Assembly (NCBI GenBank): GCA_947470575.1
Contig: CANITX010000005.1
Span: forward strand, 1 to 45,129
Reading direction: 5' to 3'
DNA: 45,129 nucleotides
Source of the DNA: Rhodospirillales bacterium
Lineage (GTDB): Bacteria > Pseudomonadota > Alphaproteobacteria > Rhodospirillales > CAMCUA01
Part shown: one piece after another, positions 37,575 to 45,129 of the stretch
Layout: the number at the start of each line of letters is the position of its first letter
Position numbering within the stretch: the stretch's first letter is position 1
Program-made: the position numbers and the translations under genes
The notes under the pieces: model-generated
Told to the model about the DNA's origin: nothing
Databases searched by the model: none
The model's input: the letters and a program-made list of their open reading frames with translations, nothing else

Positions 37575-39155
37575 TCATTCGCCGATAGCGCCAATCAACC
37601 CCTTTTCCTCGGCAACCGGGATGAACCGCGCGGGCGGTACCAAACCAAGCTCGGCACTCTCCCAACACAATAAAGCCTCGATCGCAACAGGTTGCCCGGT
37701 CGCCACATCGAAGATCGGTTGATACAATATAGTGAATTCTTGTCGCTCGAGAGCCCGTCGCAGATAGGACTCAAGCCGCATTTGCTCTACAGCCCGAGCG
37801 TTGATTTCGGTCGTGAAGAACCGATAAGCATTTCGCCCCTCACCCTTCGCCCGATAAAGGGCTGCATCGGCATTTTTCAACAGAACATCCGGGGAATCCC
37901 CGTCGTCGGGGAAAACCGTGATGCCGATACTGACCTGGGCAAACATCTCCTGCCCATTGATGTTGTAGGGCACGCGAAACGCTTGCATGAACTTGCTGGC
38001 AACCACGGCGGCACTATTGCTGGATTCGATTTCCTGCAAGACAACCGTGAACTCATCGCCACCAAAGCGGGCAACCGTATCCTCGGCGCGCACGCATTCA
38101 GTCAGCCGCTGAGCCACCTGACGCAACAACTCATCCCCGGCTGCGTGACCCAGCGTGTCGTTGATGTCCTTAAAATTATCAAGGTCGAGGAACAGAACGG
38201 CGGCTGATTCTTCATCGCGCTTGGCCCGGCTGAGGACTTGATTCAACCGGTCGAGAAACAGCGTGCGGTTAGGCAAACCGGTAAGGGAATCGAAATTTGC
38301 CTGACGCAGCAAGCGGCGTTGCGCTTCGCGCAGGTCTTCCTCGGCCCGACGCCGTTCGGCAATTTCCTGGGTCAGTTCGGACGTCCGCTCGTCGACCCGC
38401 TTCTCCAGCATCGTATTAACTTCGTTAAGCGCCTCCTCCACCTGCAGTCGCTCGGCGTGCTCATGCGCGAATTGCTGCTTGCTTTCGGCCAATCGGCGCT
38501 CAGTTTCCAACTGGGCATCGTGTTGATGTCGGATGATGCCTTCAGCCCGCCTTACCACAAGAAGCAGCCCGCCATAGAAGGTGGCAGCCACCGCGGCTAG
38601 TATGGCAACAAGGTAAAGCGCCGACCGCTGGATTTTAGCGATCCCGTCGGTAGCGTCGGCTGTGATTTCGAGAACGCCTGTTACTTTTCCCGCTTTGTCA
38701 AAGCTCGGCCAATAGGTGGAAACCACATGGCGGTTGTAAACGACACCCGAAAATGTCGTCACCTCATGCTTGAAACCTAACGTACTTGCCGTTCGCCCGG
38801 TCAGCGTCCGCTTAAAAGTCGGATCGTCGCCGACCTCCGCGCTGATCTCGTCGGGAACGGTAGAGTACATCACCCGCCCCCGCGGATGGAGAACCTTGAT
38901 CTTAAGGACAGGCAGCCCATCCACCAGCATCGCCAGAGAGGACCCGAAGCTCCGGATATTTGATCCGGTTAGCAACCAATCCAGGCGGGGGCCAAGACCG
39001 TTGGCCAAAGACCTTGCCAAGGAAAGATTCTGCCCCTCGATCAGGTGAACCAGATCGCTGCGAGCATTCCACCAATACAGGTAGGATAGGCCAGAAACAG
39101 TGACGGCGAGGGCAAGCGCGCAAATGATCGAGAAGTGCCGCAACAGCCGAAACAT
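37575..39155 (-). CDS. Membrane GGDEF(-EAL) cyclic-di-GMP protein, ended by in-frame TGA
   Basis: The 526-residue protein has a TM helix (8-28), a periplasmic sensor segment (about 30-178), a second TM helix (180-201), a coiled linker (205-285) and a GGDEF domain. The GGDEF motif is at 365-369, with an RxxD inhibitory site at 356-359, so diguanylate cyclase activity is expected. The beginning of an EAL domain (VAIEALLCW) follows, ending at EEKGLIGAIGE, where relatives have IGEW. The TGA at 37575-37577 replaces TGG for that Trp. ATG at 39155 has GGAAG seven bases upstream. It is either a disabled gene or has a sequencing error. Confidence 0.85.
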   Translation of the reverse strand: MFRLLRHFSIICALALAVTVSGLSYLYWWNARSDLVHLIEGQNLSLARSLANGLGPRLDWLLTGSNIRSFGSSLAMLVDGLPVLKIKVLHPRGRVMYSTVPDEISAEVGDDPTFKRTLTGRTASTLGFKHEVTTFSGVVYNRHVVSTYWPSFDKAGKVTGVLEITADATDGIAKIQRSALYLVAILAAVAATFYGGLLLVVRRAEGIIRHQHDAQLETERRLAESKQQFAHEHAERLQVEEALNEVNTMLEKRVDERTSELTQEIAERRRAEEDLREAQRRLLRQANFDSLTGLPNRTLFLDRLNQVLSRAKRDEESAAVLFLDLDNFKDINDTLGHAAGDELLRQVAQRLTECVRAEDTVARFGGDEFTVVLQEIESSNSAAVVASKFMQAFRVPYNINGQEMFAQVSIGITVFPDDGDSPDVLLKNADAALYRAKGEGRNAYRFFTTEINARAVEQMRLESYLRRALERQEFTILYQPIFDVATGQPVAIEALLCWESAELGLVPPARFIPVAEEKGLIGAIGE

Positions 39156-39421
39156 GCCGTAACTTCCAATGAAGGATGCAACGTCAACCGCCACAGACAT
39201 CCATGGCAACGAATCTTACCATGGCATGCAGCTTGCCCCCGTGCAACCGGGCGACGCCTCCTCCTGATATCGATCTCCCCAAGCCGATATCGGAAAAGGC
39301 TTTTTTGCCAATGCGCCGTCGATTGTCGGCAGGGGCTTTCACCAACGACACCGCCTAAGAGGCTGGGCATCGGGCATCCATTGGCTTAATAGTTGAGGGC
39401 GCATTCAACGGCCATGGGAAA

Positions 39422-39916
39422 ATGGGGATGACCGGACACGTCGACCGCAGCGCATTGGTGGCCCTTCTCGAGAAGCTGGGCAATGATAATGACGAGGATG
39501 TGTTATCGGCTGCGCGACAAGCCCATGCTTTGGTTGCCGCCGCCGGCGCCTCCTGGAGCGAGCTGATGGCCTCCGACCGAATTGCGGTAAATAACTATGC
39601 CCCATCGGACGAGGATCGCGAGACAGACGGTATAGTAGAGGACGACCAGGACAACGGATGGGATGACATCGGAGCCAATATGGTTGAAGGAACAGACCTA
39701 GCGAACCTCGCTGACGCAACGACATCGCCGTCCGGTGCGACTCGTGACCACGCCGACATTCTGCGCCTACTGGACCGGCTGCTGGCGCAGGAAAAAGGCG
39801 ACCCTGAATTCTGTGCCGAGTTGGACGGTTATAAACAAGACATCGCCAACGGCGAATTCGACGATCGCGATCGCAGCTATGTCCGCGACCTTTACGACCG
39901 ATTGCGCAAAGTTTAA
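39422..39916 (+). CDS. Acidic hypothetical protein
   Basis: The 164-residue protein has an N-terminal helical part (ALVALLEKLGNDNDEDVLSAARQAHALVAAAGASWSELM) similar to short regions seen in other alphaproteobacterial hypothetical proteins. A very acidic linker (about 60-90) follows, and then a C-terminal part DILRLLDRLLAQEKGDPEF and FDDRDRSYVRDLYDRLRKV. No signal peptide or TM is seen. No function is known. It starts with ATG at 39422 or 39428. It lies between the two broken signalling genes. Confidence 0.65.
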   Translation: MGMTGHVDRSALVALLEKLGNDNDEDVLSAARQAHALVAAAGASWSELMASDRIAVNNYAPSDEDRETDGIVEDDQDNGWDDIGANMVEGTDLANLADATTSPSGATRDHADILRLLDRLLAQEKGDPEFCAELDGYKQDIANGEFDDRDRSYVRDLYDRLRKV

Positions 39917-40052
39917 GCCCCCTCCTGACCCTTTGATTGCAATGCCTTGGCAAACAGGCTCAACATTTTGGTATGATGGAGACTAGGCGAGCGACCCCAC
40001 CGGCCGGTCAGGGCTCGGGCAGGTGCCTGATGGGCAGTGCAGTGGATGGGCG

Positions 40053-40880
40053 ATGGGCGATTCAGAGAATGTGACCGTTCCTCCCATGGACGGCGTAACA
40101 GACGAAGTGGCCTTGTTGCGCTTGGCCTTGACCGAAGAACGCCGTCGCCGGGAACGCGCTGAGCGGGCTTTAAGCGCCACCGAATCCACAAGCGATGCCG
40201 CAAGGGACCTACGCGACACGACACCTCAACGCCAGAGCGAAGCGCGGTTCAGAACAGCCTTCCAAAACTCCTCCGTCGGAATGGCGCTGAGCGAGTTGGA
40301 TGGTCGTTTTGTTCTCGTGAATCGGGCAATGTGCACGATACTCGGCTATTCCGAGGCCGAACTGCTCGAAATGTCCGGACCCGACATCGTCCACCCGGAT
40401 CATCGCATAGAGCATGTTGAGGCGCACAGGCAGCTGGTGGCTGGCGACATCGATCGTCACGAATCCGAAAAGAGATACCTGCGCAAGGATAACCGGATGA
40501 TATGGGGCATTGGTAATCTCGCCCTGGTTCGCGACGATGAAGGCTTCCCCATAAATATCATTTGCCAACTTCAGGATGTCACCGAGCGCAAGGCGGCCGA
40601 AGACGCCCTGCGGGGAAGCGAGGCCCGACTGCGGGCAATCATCGATCATTCGCCTACGGCCATCTTCTTGCGCGATAGGGATGGCCGCTACTTGTTGGCC
40701 AACTCCGAATACGAGCGACGCAACGGCTTCGCTCCGGGTACGGTTGTCGGCAAGACCGTTCATGAGCTATTCCCCCGCGAACGCGCCGATTACTTCATGA
40801 GCCGTGACCGTTCGATCTTCGAGATGGGGCAATTGACACAGCGGAAGGCCACGTCTCCCTCAACAACGGCGCGACAATGA
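40053..40880 (+). CDS. PAS histidine kinase, N-terminal fragment (frameshifted)
   Basis: The fragment holds a coiled N-terminus, a PAS domain (about residues 60-180, FRTAFQNSSVGMALSELDGRF ending DVTERKAAE), and part of a second PAS (SEARLRAIIDHSPTAIFLRDRDGRY). It then runs into nonsense (KATSPSTTARQ) and stops. In the next frame the expected PAS residues EGHVSLNNGATMTTLILRFPV continue directly from about 40844, so one base is missing near 40842-40844. The ATG at 40053 is a choice; one at 40023 is in frame, and both have weak ribosome sites. Confidence 0.8.
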   Translation: MGDSENVTVPPMDGVTDEVALLRLALTEERRRRERAERALSATESTSDAARDLRDTTPQRQSEARFRTAFQNSSVGMALSELDGRFVLVNRAMCTILGYSEAELLEMSGPDIVHPDHRIEHVEAHRQLVAGDIDRHESEKRYLRKDNRMIWGIGNLALVRDDEGFPINIICQLQDVTERKAAEDALRGSEARLRAIIDHSPTAIFLRDRDGRYLLANSEYERRNGFAPGTVVGKTVHELFPRERADYFMSRDRSIFEMGQLTQRKATSPSTTARQ

Positions 40881-42130
40881 CGACATTAATCTTGCGCTTT
40901 CCGGTTCCCGGGCCGGACGGCAAGATTCATGCCGTTGGAGCAGTCTCCGCCAACATCACCGAACGCAAAATGGTCGAAGTGGCCCTGAAGGCGAGCGAAG
41001 CCCGCCTCAGGGCGGTTATGGACAACTGTCCAGCGGCTGTCTGCATCCGCGATAGGAACGGGCGCGTCATCCTATCCAATCGTGAATTCGACCGGCGGCG
41101 CGGCTTGCCGGCCAACAGTATAATCGGCGCCCATGTTTACGATTTCTGGTCCAAGGAACAGGCCGATACCATCCTGGCCGCGGATCGAGCGGTGATTTCG
41201 GGCGGCCGAATGTCCGCCAGTGAAAAGACCGAAGCCTTCGCCGACGGTTTGACGCGCACAGCACTCATTGTTCGGTTCCCAATTCAACGCGATGACGGTG
41301 AAGTTGAATCGCTCGGCATCATCTCCACTGACATCACGGAAATCCGCGAAGCGGAAGCGAAGCTGCGTCAGCAGCAGACCGAACTAGCCCACATCTACCG
41401 CCTGAACATCATGGGCGAAATGGCCACTGGCTTAGCCCATGAGCTTAACCAGCCGCTGGCGGCCATAATCAGCTACACGCAAGGTTGCGTACACCGCATG
41501 CATACCGGTGCGGACAGTTCCGAAGAACTGATCTCCGCCATGAGCAAAGTTATCGATCAGGCAACACGCGCCGGCGACATCATCAACTGGATGCGCGGCT
41601 TCGTGCGTAAGGGTGGAGATGAGAAATCGCCGACGGATCTCAACGTGCTGCTGAGCGAAGCCGTCGATGTTATCAGCCATGAGATCGGCAAGCAGGAAAT
41701 CCTGCTCGAACTGGACCTCAGCCCCCAGCATCTCATCATCGGGGCCGATCGCACGCAAATCCAACAGGTGGCGCTCAATCTCATCCGAAATGCCATTGAG
41801 GCCATGCACGCCATACCGCCGGCTCAGCGCAAGCTGGTGCTTCGCAGCCGCGCAGGAGGCGATATGGCTAGGGTCACCGTTATCGATAACGGACCAGGCA
41901 TCCCGGAGGCTTACCGAGATCGCCTTTTTGATCCGTTCTTCACCACCAAACAGGATGGTCTGGGCATGGGCCTCTCAATCTGCCGAACGATTATCGAGGA
42001 CCATGGTGGCAAGCTAGCTATAGACCCCACTAGCGGCAGCGGCACTACCTTTCACTTTTCGCTGCCTTTACGTGCCGAAGTCCAACCGCGTTCTCATGCT
42101 CCGCTTCCATCCGACACGACGGCCGAATAA
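40877..42130 (+). CDS. PAS histidine kinase, C-terminal fragment (frameshifted)
   Basis: This 417-codon part begins in the middle of the second PAS domain (TLILRFPVPGPDGKIHAVG) and has a third PAS (ARLRAVMDNCPAAVCIRDRNG). The HisKA box MGEMATGLAHELNQPLAA carries the phospho-His, and an HATPase has N-box NLIRNAIEAM, G1 DNGPGIPEAY and FDPFFTTKQDGLGMGLSI. The HELNQPL form is that of FixL/DctB-type kinases. No ribosome binding site precedes the ATG at 40877, which merely overlaps the upstream stop, supporting a frameshift rather than two genes. No response regulator lies beside it. Confidence 0.85.
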   Translation: MTTLILRFPVPGPDGKIHAVGAVSANITERKMVEVALKASEARLRAVMDNCPAAVCIRDRNGRVILSNREFDRRRGLPANSIIGAHVYDFWSKEQADTILAADRAVISGGRMSASEKTEAFADGLTRTALIVRFPIQRDDGEVESLGIISTDITEIREAEAKLRQQQTELAHIYRLNIMGEMATGLAHELNQPLAAIISYTQGCVHRMHTGADSSEELISAMSKVIDQATRAGDIINWMRGFVRKGGDEKSPTDLNVLLSEAVDVISHEIGKQEILLELDLSPQHLIIGADRTQIQQVALNLIRNAIEAMHAIPPAQRKLVLRSRAGGDMARVTVIDNGPGIPEAYRDRLFDPFFTTKQDGLGMGLSICRTIIEDHGGKLAIDPTSGSGTTFHFSLPLRAEVQPRSHAPLPSDTTAE

Positions 42131-42145
42131 ACACTTATCCCCCTA

Positions 42146-43501
42146 TTACCCCGACTGTGCCCGTTCTTGTCTCTTGCCTGCACCGGGCCCTTCCAACAGC
42201 CCTCCACGCGACAGCAGTTCGTCACGAACATTACGGGGTGGCACGGATTCAACTTTGCCACCCACCTCTAGCGACATGGCCGCAACGATGCCGGCGGCCT
42301 CCCCCATGGCAAAGCATTGTGCCGCAACCCGCAAGGATGCTTGGGCTTCGTGGTCCGCCGAGGCGCACCGACCGGCGACCACCAGATTGCGGGGGCCCGT
42401 CGCCGGCAACAGGGCGCCGAGCGGAATATCGTACCACCCACCGTCGGGCAACCAAACCCAACGGGTGGCCCTATCGGTACCGTGCTCTTCGATGGGCCAA
42501 CTGCAACGGGCGATGGCATCGTCGAAGCGAGCCAGCGACAGCACGTCGGCCGACGTAAGGCGATGACGCCCGACGATCCGGCGGCTTTCGCGGATGCCGA
42601 TCTGGGTGCCGAAGTCGAGAAGATACGCCCCGGCAAAGCCGGGCACATGCCCACGCAATGCGGCTATGTACTCTTGGACCTGCCGGCGTCCAGATCGCTC
42701 CGCGGCGCTGAGTTCAACCGTATCGAGCACATTGGGCGATCGCCCTTCGATGTCGACGCGTGTGATATTCAGGTGAGCGGTGCCATCCCGTCCCGGGAAA
42801 ATGCCGCCGGCTGTCCGGGGCAAGTCGAATCCGGCTCGTACCGCGTTCTCCAATGCCGCATGCAATTCCGGGCGCTTAAGTCGACTTACGGCTGTCGTAT
42901 CGACACCCCCGAGTCGAAACATCGTCGTCGGGAACTGCAAGGAAGCCAAATCCAATTCAAACGACACACCGGCCAAGGCGGCTACATCGCCATCGCCGGA
43001 GCCATCGACAAAGGCCCGAGCACGAACCGCCCAGCGCCCGTCCCGCCCCTGAAAGACGGCAGCGGCAAGACGATCGCCCTCGACCACGACATCGCAAAGC
43101 AGGGCGTGCAGGGCGACTGTCACACCGCAGGCCTCCGCCACATCGTCGGCAACCAGCCGAACCCCGGCCGAATCATAGGGCACGGTTGCCGCCTGCAACC
43201 AACGGACAGGATCCCGCGCCGCGTCGATCGCCTTCAACCGGTCAACAAACTCAGCCGCGAAGCCACCGACCGTCGGAAAATAGTCCTCGCCGTCGACGGT
43301 ATATAACCCGCAAATACTGCCGAGCGTCACGGCACTGAGCGTACCGCCGAGGAAGCCATATCGATCGGCCAGCATGACCGACGCCCCGGATCGCGCTGCG
43401 GCGACAGCGGCGGCAATACCGGCGGCCCCCCCGCCGATAACTAGGACGTCGACTTCGGCTCGCACAGGAGTCGAACGCGCTGGCTCGTGGATCTTATCCA
43501 A
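42146..43501 (-). CDS. FAD-dependent oxidoreductase
   Basis: The 451-residue protein has the dinucleotide motif VLVIGGGAAGIAAAVAAARSG (about residues 19-40) and the PF12831-type features RYGFLGGTLSAVTLG, DGSGDGDVAALAGV and AGRCASADHEAQASLRVAAQCFAMGEAAG near the C-terminus. The family is made of FAD flavoproteins of unknown or varied substrate. It is convergent with the kinase (15 bases between) and divergent from the DegP gene. No partner genes suggest a substrate. Confidence 0.88.
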   Translation of the reverse strand: MDKIHEPARSTPVRAEVDVLVIGGGAAGIAAAVAAARSGASVMLADRYGFLGGTLSAVTLGSICGLYTVDGEDYFPTVGGFAAEFVDRLKAIDAARDPVRWLQAATVPYDSAGVRLVADDVAEACGVTVALHALLCDVVVEGDRLAAAVFQGRDGRWAVRARAFVDGSGDGDVAALAGVSFELDLASLQFPTTMFRLGGVDTTAVSRLKRPELHAALENAVRAGFDLPRTAGGIFPGRDGTAHLNITRVDIEGRSPNVLDTVELSAAERSGRRQVQEYIAALRGHVPGFAGAYLLDFGTQIGIRESRRIVGRHRLTSADVLSLARFDDAIARCSWPIEEHGTDRATRWVWLPDGGWYDIPLGALLPATGPRNLVVAGRCASADHEAQASLRVAAQCFAMGEAAGIVAAMSLEVGGKVESVPPRNVRDELLSRGGLLEGPGAGKRQERAQSG

Positions 43502-43650
43502 AGACTGCTCCCGAAATCACCGCCCCGCCCCGAAGCCCCATTCGGTCCTCACATTACCAAGAATTCATCTTGCGGACAGCCGACGGTAAGGGCAGGCCCT
43601 CTATCTTTGCGTCAACGAGTGTCTTCATTTCTTGGTGACGGAGGTATCAC

Positions 43651-45129
43651 ATGTTCCGCGATGAATCATCTACGCCGACGTATCGTTCTGCCCCGGGACG
43701 GCGGCTTCGAGCCGGCTTTCTTGCAAGCGTTGCCGTCATCGGCCTGGGTATCGGCTTTGTCACGAGCCATATGGTCAGCGCCAGCGGTCCGGTCATTGAT
43801 ACCCCGCTATCGACAGCCAACGCGCCGGCCAGCTTCTCGATCCTGGCGAAAAAGGTATCGCCAGCCGTGGTCAATGTCGCCGCAGAACGTACCGTGGGCG
43901 ACCGCTCCATGGTCACGCGGCGCAACAACCAGATGCCGTTCCCTCCGGGGTCCCCCTTCGACGAATTTTTTCGGCGATTCTTCGATGAGCACGGCCAGAA
44001 CCGTCCGTTCGGACCTGGACAGGGCGATAATAACGACGACGACAACGCTCCGGGTCGGGGACAGCGCGCCCAATCCCTGGGGTCAGGATTCTTCATCGAC
44101 GCCGAAGGTCACGTGGTCACCAACAACCACGTCATTGAGGACTCCGACAAGATCAAGATCATTCTCAACGACGGCAGCACGTATGATGCCACTGTCGTCG
44201 GCCGCGATCCGAAAACCGACTTGGCCCTGCTGAAAGCCAACGTCGGCAAGCCGATCTCCTACGTCACCTTCGGGGATTCCGACAAGGCCGAGGTCGGCGA
44301 CTGGGTGGTGGCCGTCGGCAATCCATTCGGCCTCGGCGGTACGGTGACGGCAGGCATCATCTCCGCCCGCGGCCGTGACATTCAATCCGGCCCCTATGAC
44401 GATTTCCTACAGATCGATGCCTCGATCAACCGGGGCAACTCGGGTGGGCCGCTATTCGATCTCACTGGCCAGGTCATCGGCGTCAACACCGCCATCTATT
44501 CGCCCAATGGCGGCAGCGTCGGCATCGGCTTCGCCATACCTTCCAGCCTGGTCAAACTGGTGGTCGCCGACCTGAAGGACGACGGCAAAGTGAATCGCGG
44601 CTGGCTCGGCGTCAGCATTCAACCCGTGACGCCCGATCTGGCGGAAAGCCTTGCCCTGGACAAGCCACGAGGTGCGCTCATCGCCGAGGTCACGAGCGAC
44701 GGCCCCGCTGCCAAGGCCGGACTGCGCCAGCGCGACGTGATTCTGTCGGTTGGCGATACCGCCATTGACGATGTCCGAGCCCTGGTTCGCCATGTCGCGA
44801 GCCTACCGCAGGGGCGTAAGGTCGACATCACCATCTGGCGCGACAGCGCCAAGCGCACAATAAGCGCGACGATTGGCGCCACCCCGGCGGAACAGGTTGC
44901 CACCGCTTCCGGTAAAGCCGAGGGCAAGTCAGCCCCAGCCGCTCGCCTTGGCCTCACCGTGGCTCCCATGACGGCGGAAACCAAGGCCCGCTTCGGCATC
45001 AAAAATGCCACCGCCGGCGTCATCGTGATCGACGTCAGCGGCGACGGTCCCGCCGCTGAGGCTGGACTCCGCCCTGGCGATGTCATCGTCAAAGCGGGCG
45101 ACAAGACAGTCGAGAGCCCGCAGGCCTTG
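43651..45129 (+). CDS. DegP/HtrA periplasmic serine protease (C-terminus outside window)
   Basis: The visible 493 codons start at ATG 43651, seven bases after GGAGG. An N-terminal membrane signal (about 21-45) precedes a trypsin-like domain with the triad H160 (NNHVIE), D190 (PKTDLALL) and S264 (GNSGGPLF). PDZ1 (about 315-400) follows with RGWLGVSIQPV and DGPAAKAGL, and a second PDZ begins near 435 (LGLTVAPM, GPAAEAGLRPGDVI). An acidic Asn/Asp loop at about 126-132 lies in the LA-loop region. It degrades or refolds damaged envelope proteins. The open frame continues past the window end. Confidence 0.95.
   Translation, partial: MFRDESSTPTYRSAPGRRLRAGFLASVAVIGLGIGFVTSHMVSASGPVIDTPLSTANAPASFSILAKKVSPAVVNVAAERTVGDRSMVTRRNNQMPFPPGSPFDEFFRRFFDEHGQNRPFGPGQGDNNDDDNAPGRGQRAQSLGSGFFIDAEGHVVTNNHVIEDSDKIKIILNDGSTYDATVVGRDPKTDLALLKANVGKPISYVTFGDSDKAEVGDWVVAVGNPFGLGGTVTAGIISARGRDIQSGPYDDFLQIDASINRGNSGGPLFDLTGQVIGVNTAIYSPNGGSVGIGFAIPSSLVKLVVADLKDDGKVNRGWLGVSIQPVTPDLAESLALDKPRGALIAEVTSDGPAAKAGLRQRDVILSVGDTAIDDVRALVRHVASLPQGRKVDITIWRDSAKRTISATIGATPAEQVATASGKAEGKSAPAARLGLTVAPMTAETKARFGIKNATAGVIVIDVSGDGPAAEAGLRPGDVIVKAGDKTVESPQAL

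Noticed and set aside
37575-37577. TGA read as Trp or selenocysteine in the GGDEF-EAL gene
   Set aside because: Many genes in the window end at TGA, so the code is standard, and no selenocysteine insertion hairpin is evident. The family has Trp at this place, not Cys.
39284-39293. CCGATATCGG palindrome followed by AAAAGGCTTTTTTGCC as a terminator
   Set aside because: The stem beside the T-run is only three pairs and it lies between two divergently transcribed genes, where no terminator is expected.
43561-43610. Heat-shock (RpoH) promoter before degP: CTTG at 43569-43572 and TCTATCTTTG at 43600
   Set aside because: The spacing is 27 bases where 17-18 are expected, so the match is not acceptable.

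Overview
The window comes from a high-GC alphaproteobacterium, most likely of the Rhodospirillales type. The evidence is gene order and family content: murA, then hisG-hisD, a UPF0262 protein, a low-molecular-weight phosphatase, infA, maf, an RNase E/G and yacG, all leftward and ending near tRNA-Phe, which is a characteristic alphaproteobacterial arrangement. No species can be named from the sequence alone. There is no CRISPR array, prophage or rRNA. The only mobile DNA is the terminal piece of an IS3-family element at the left edge.

Layout. 1-124: IS3-type end with the start of its first transposase frame. 285-8966: tRNA-Phe and the housekeeping run on the minus strand, with a membrane class III adenylate cyclase set between murA and hisG, and a small basic protein beyond murA. 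9093-14385: tRNA-Thr and a probable partner-switching signalling locus. It holds a HATPase anti-sigma-type kinase, a FecR-domain protein with an OmpA-type lipoprotein, and an operon of STAS protein, MBL-fold hydrolase and CHASE2-SpoIIE phosphatase. 14508-25814: an SDR, two periplasmic phosphatases (a UshA-type nucleotidase and an e(P4)-type HAD protein with a large internal deletion), and a rightward nucleoside uptake and salvage operon (BMP binding protein, ABC ATPase, two permeases, cytidine deaminase, purine nucleoside phosphorylase, pyrimidine phosphorylase, an SDR whose catalytic Tyr is Ser).

25823-32827: a leftward operon for a YbhGFSR-like ABC-2 exporter (HlyD adaptor, double ATPase, two permeases) followed by a VOC-fold protein and a PhyH-type dioxygenase. 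33207-36715: a secreted zinc-protease-like protein, a gene-poor stretch of about 1.1 kb, a stand-alone formyltransferase resembling the hydrolase domain of 10-formyl-THF dehydrogenase, and a CBS-pair protein. 36987-42130: two broken signalling genes, a GGDEF-EAL protein split by a TGA where the family has a conserved Trp, and a PAS histidine kinase split by a one-base frameshift, with an acidic hypothetical protein between them. 42146-45129: an FAD-dependent oxidoreductase and the start of a DegP/HtrA protease that runs off the window.

How the parts work together. The nucleotidase should release nucleosides in the periplasm, the BMP/ABC system should import them, and Cdd, PNP and DeoA should convert them to bases and (deoxy)ribose-1-phosphate. 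The CHASE2-SpoIIE phosphatase, STAS protein and HATPase kinase have the three roles of a phospho-switch, but no sigma factor is present in the window, so its output is unknown.
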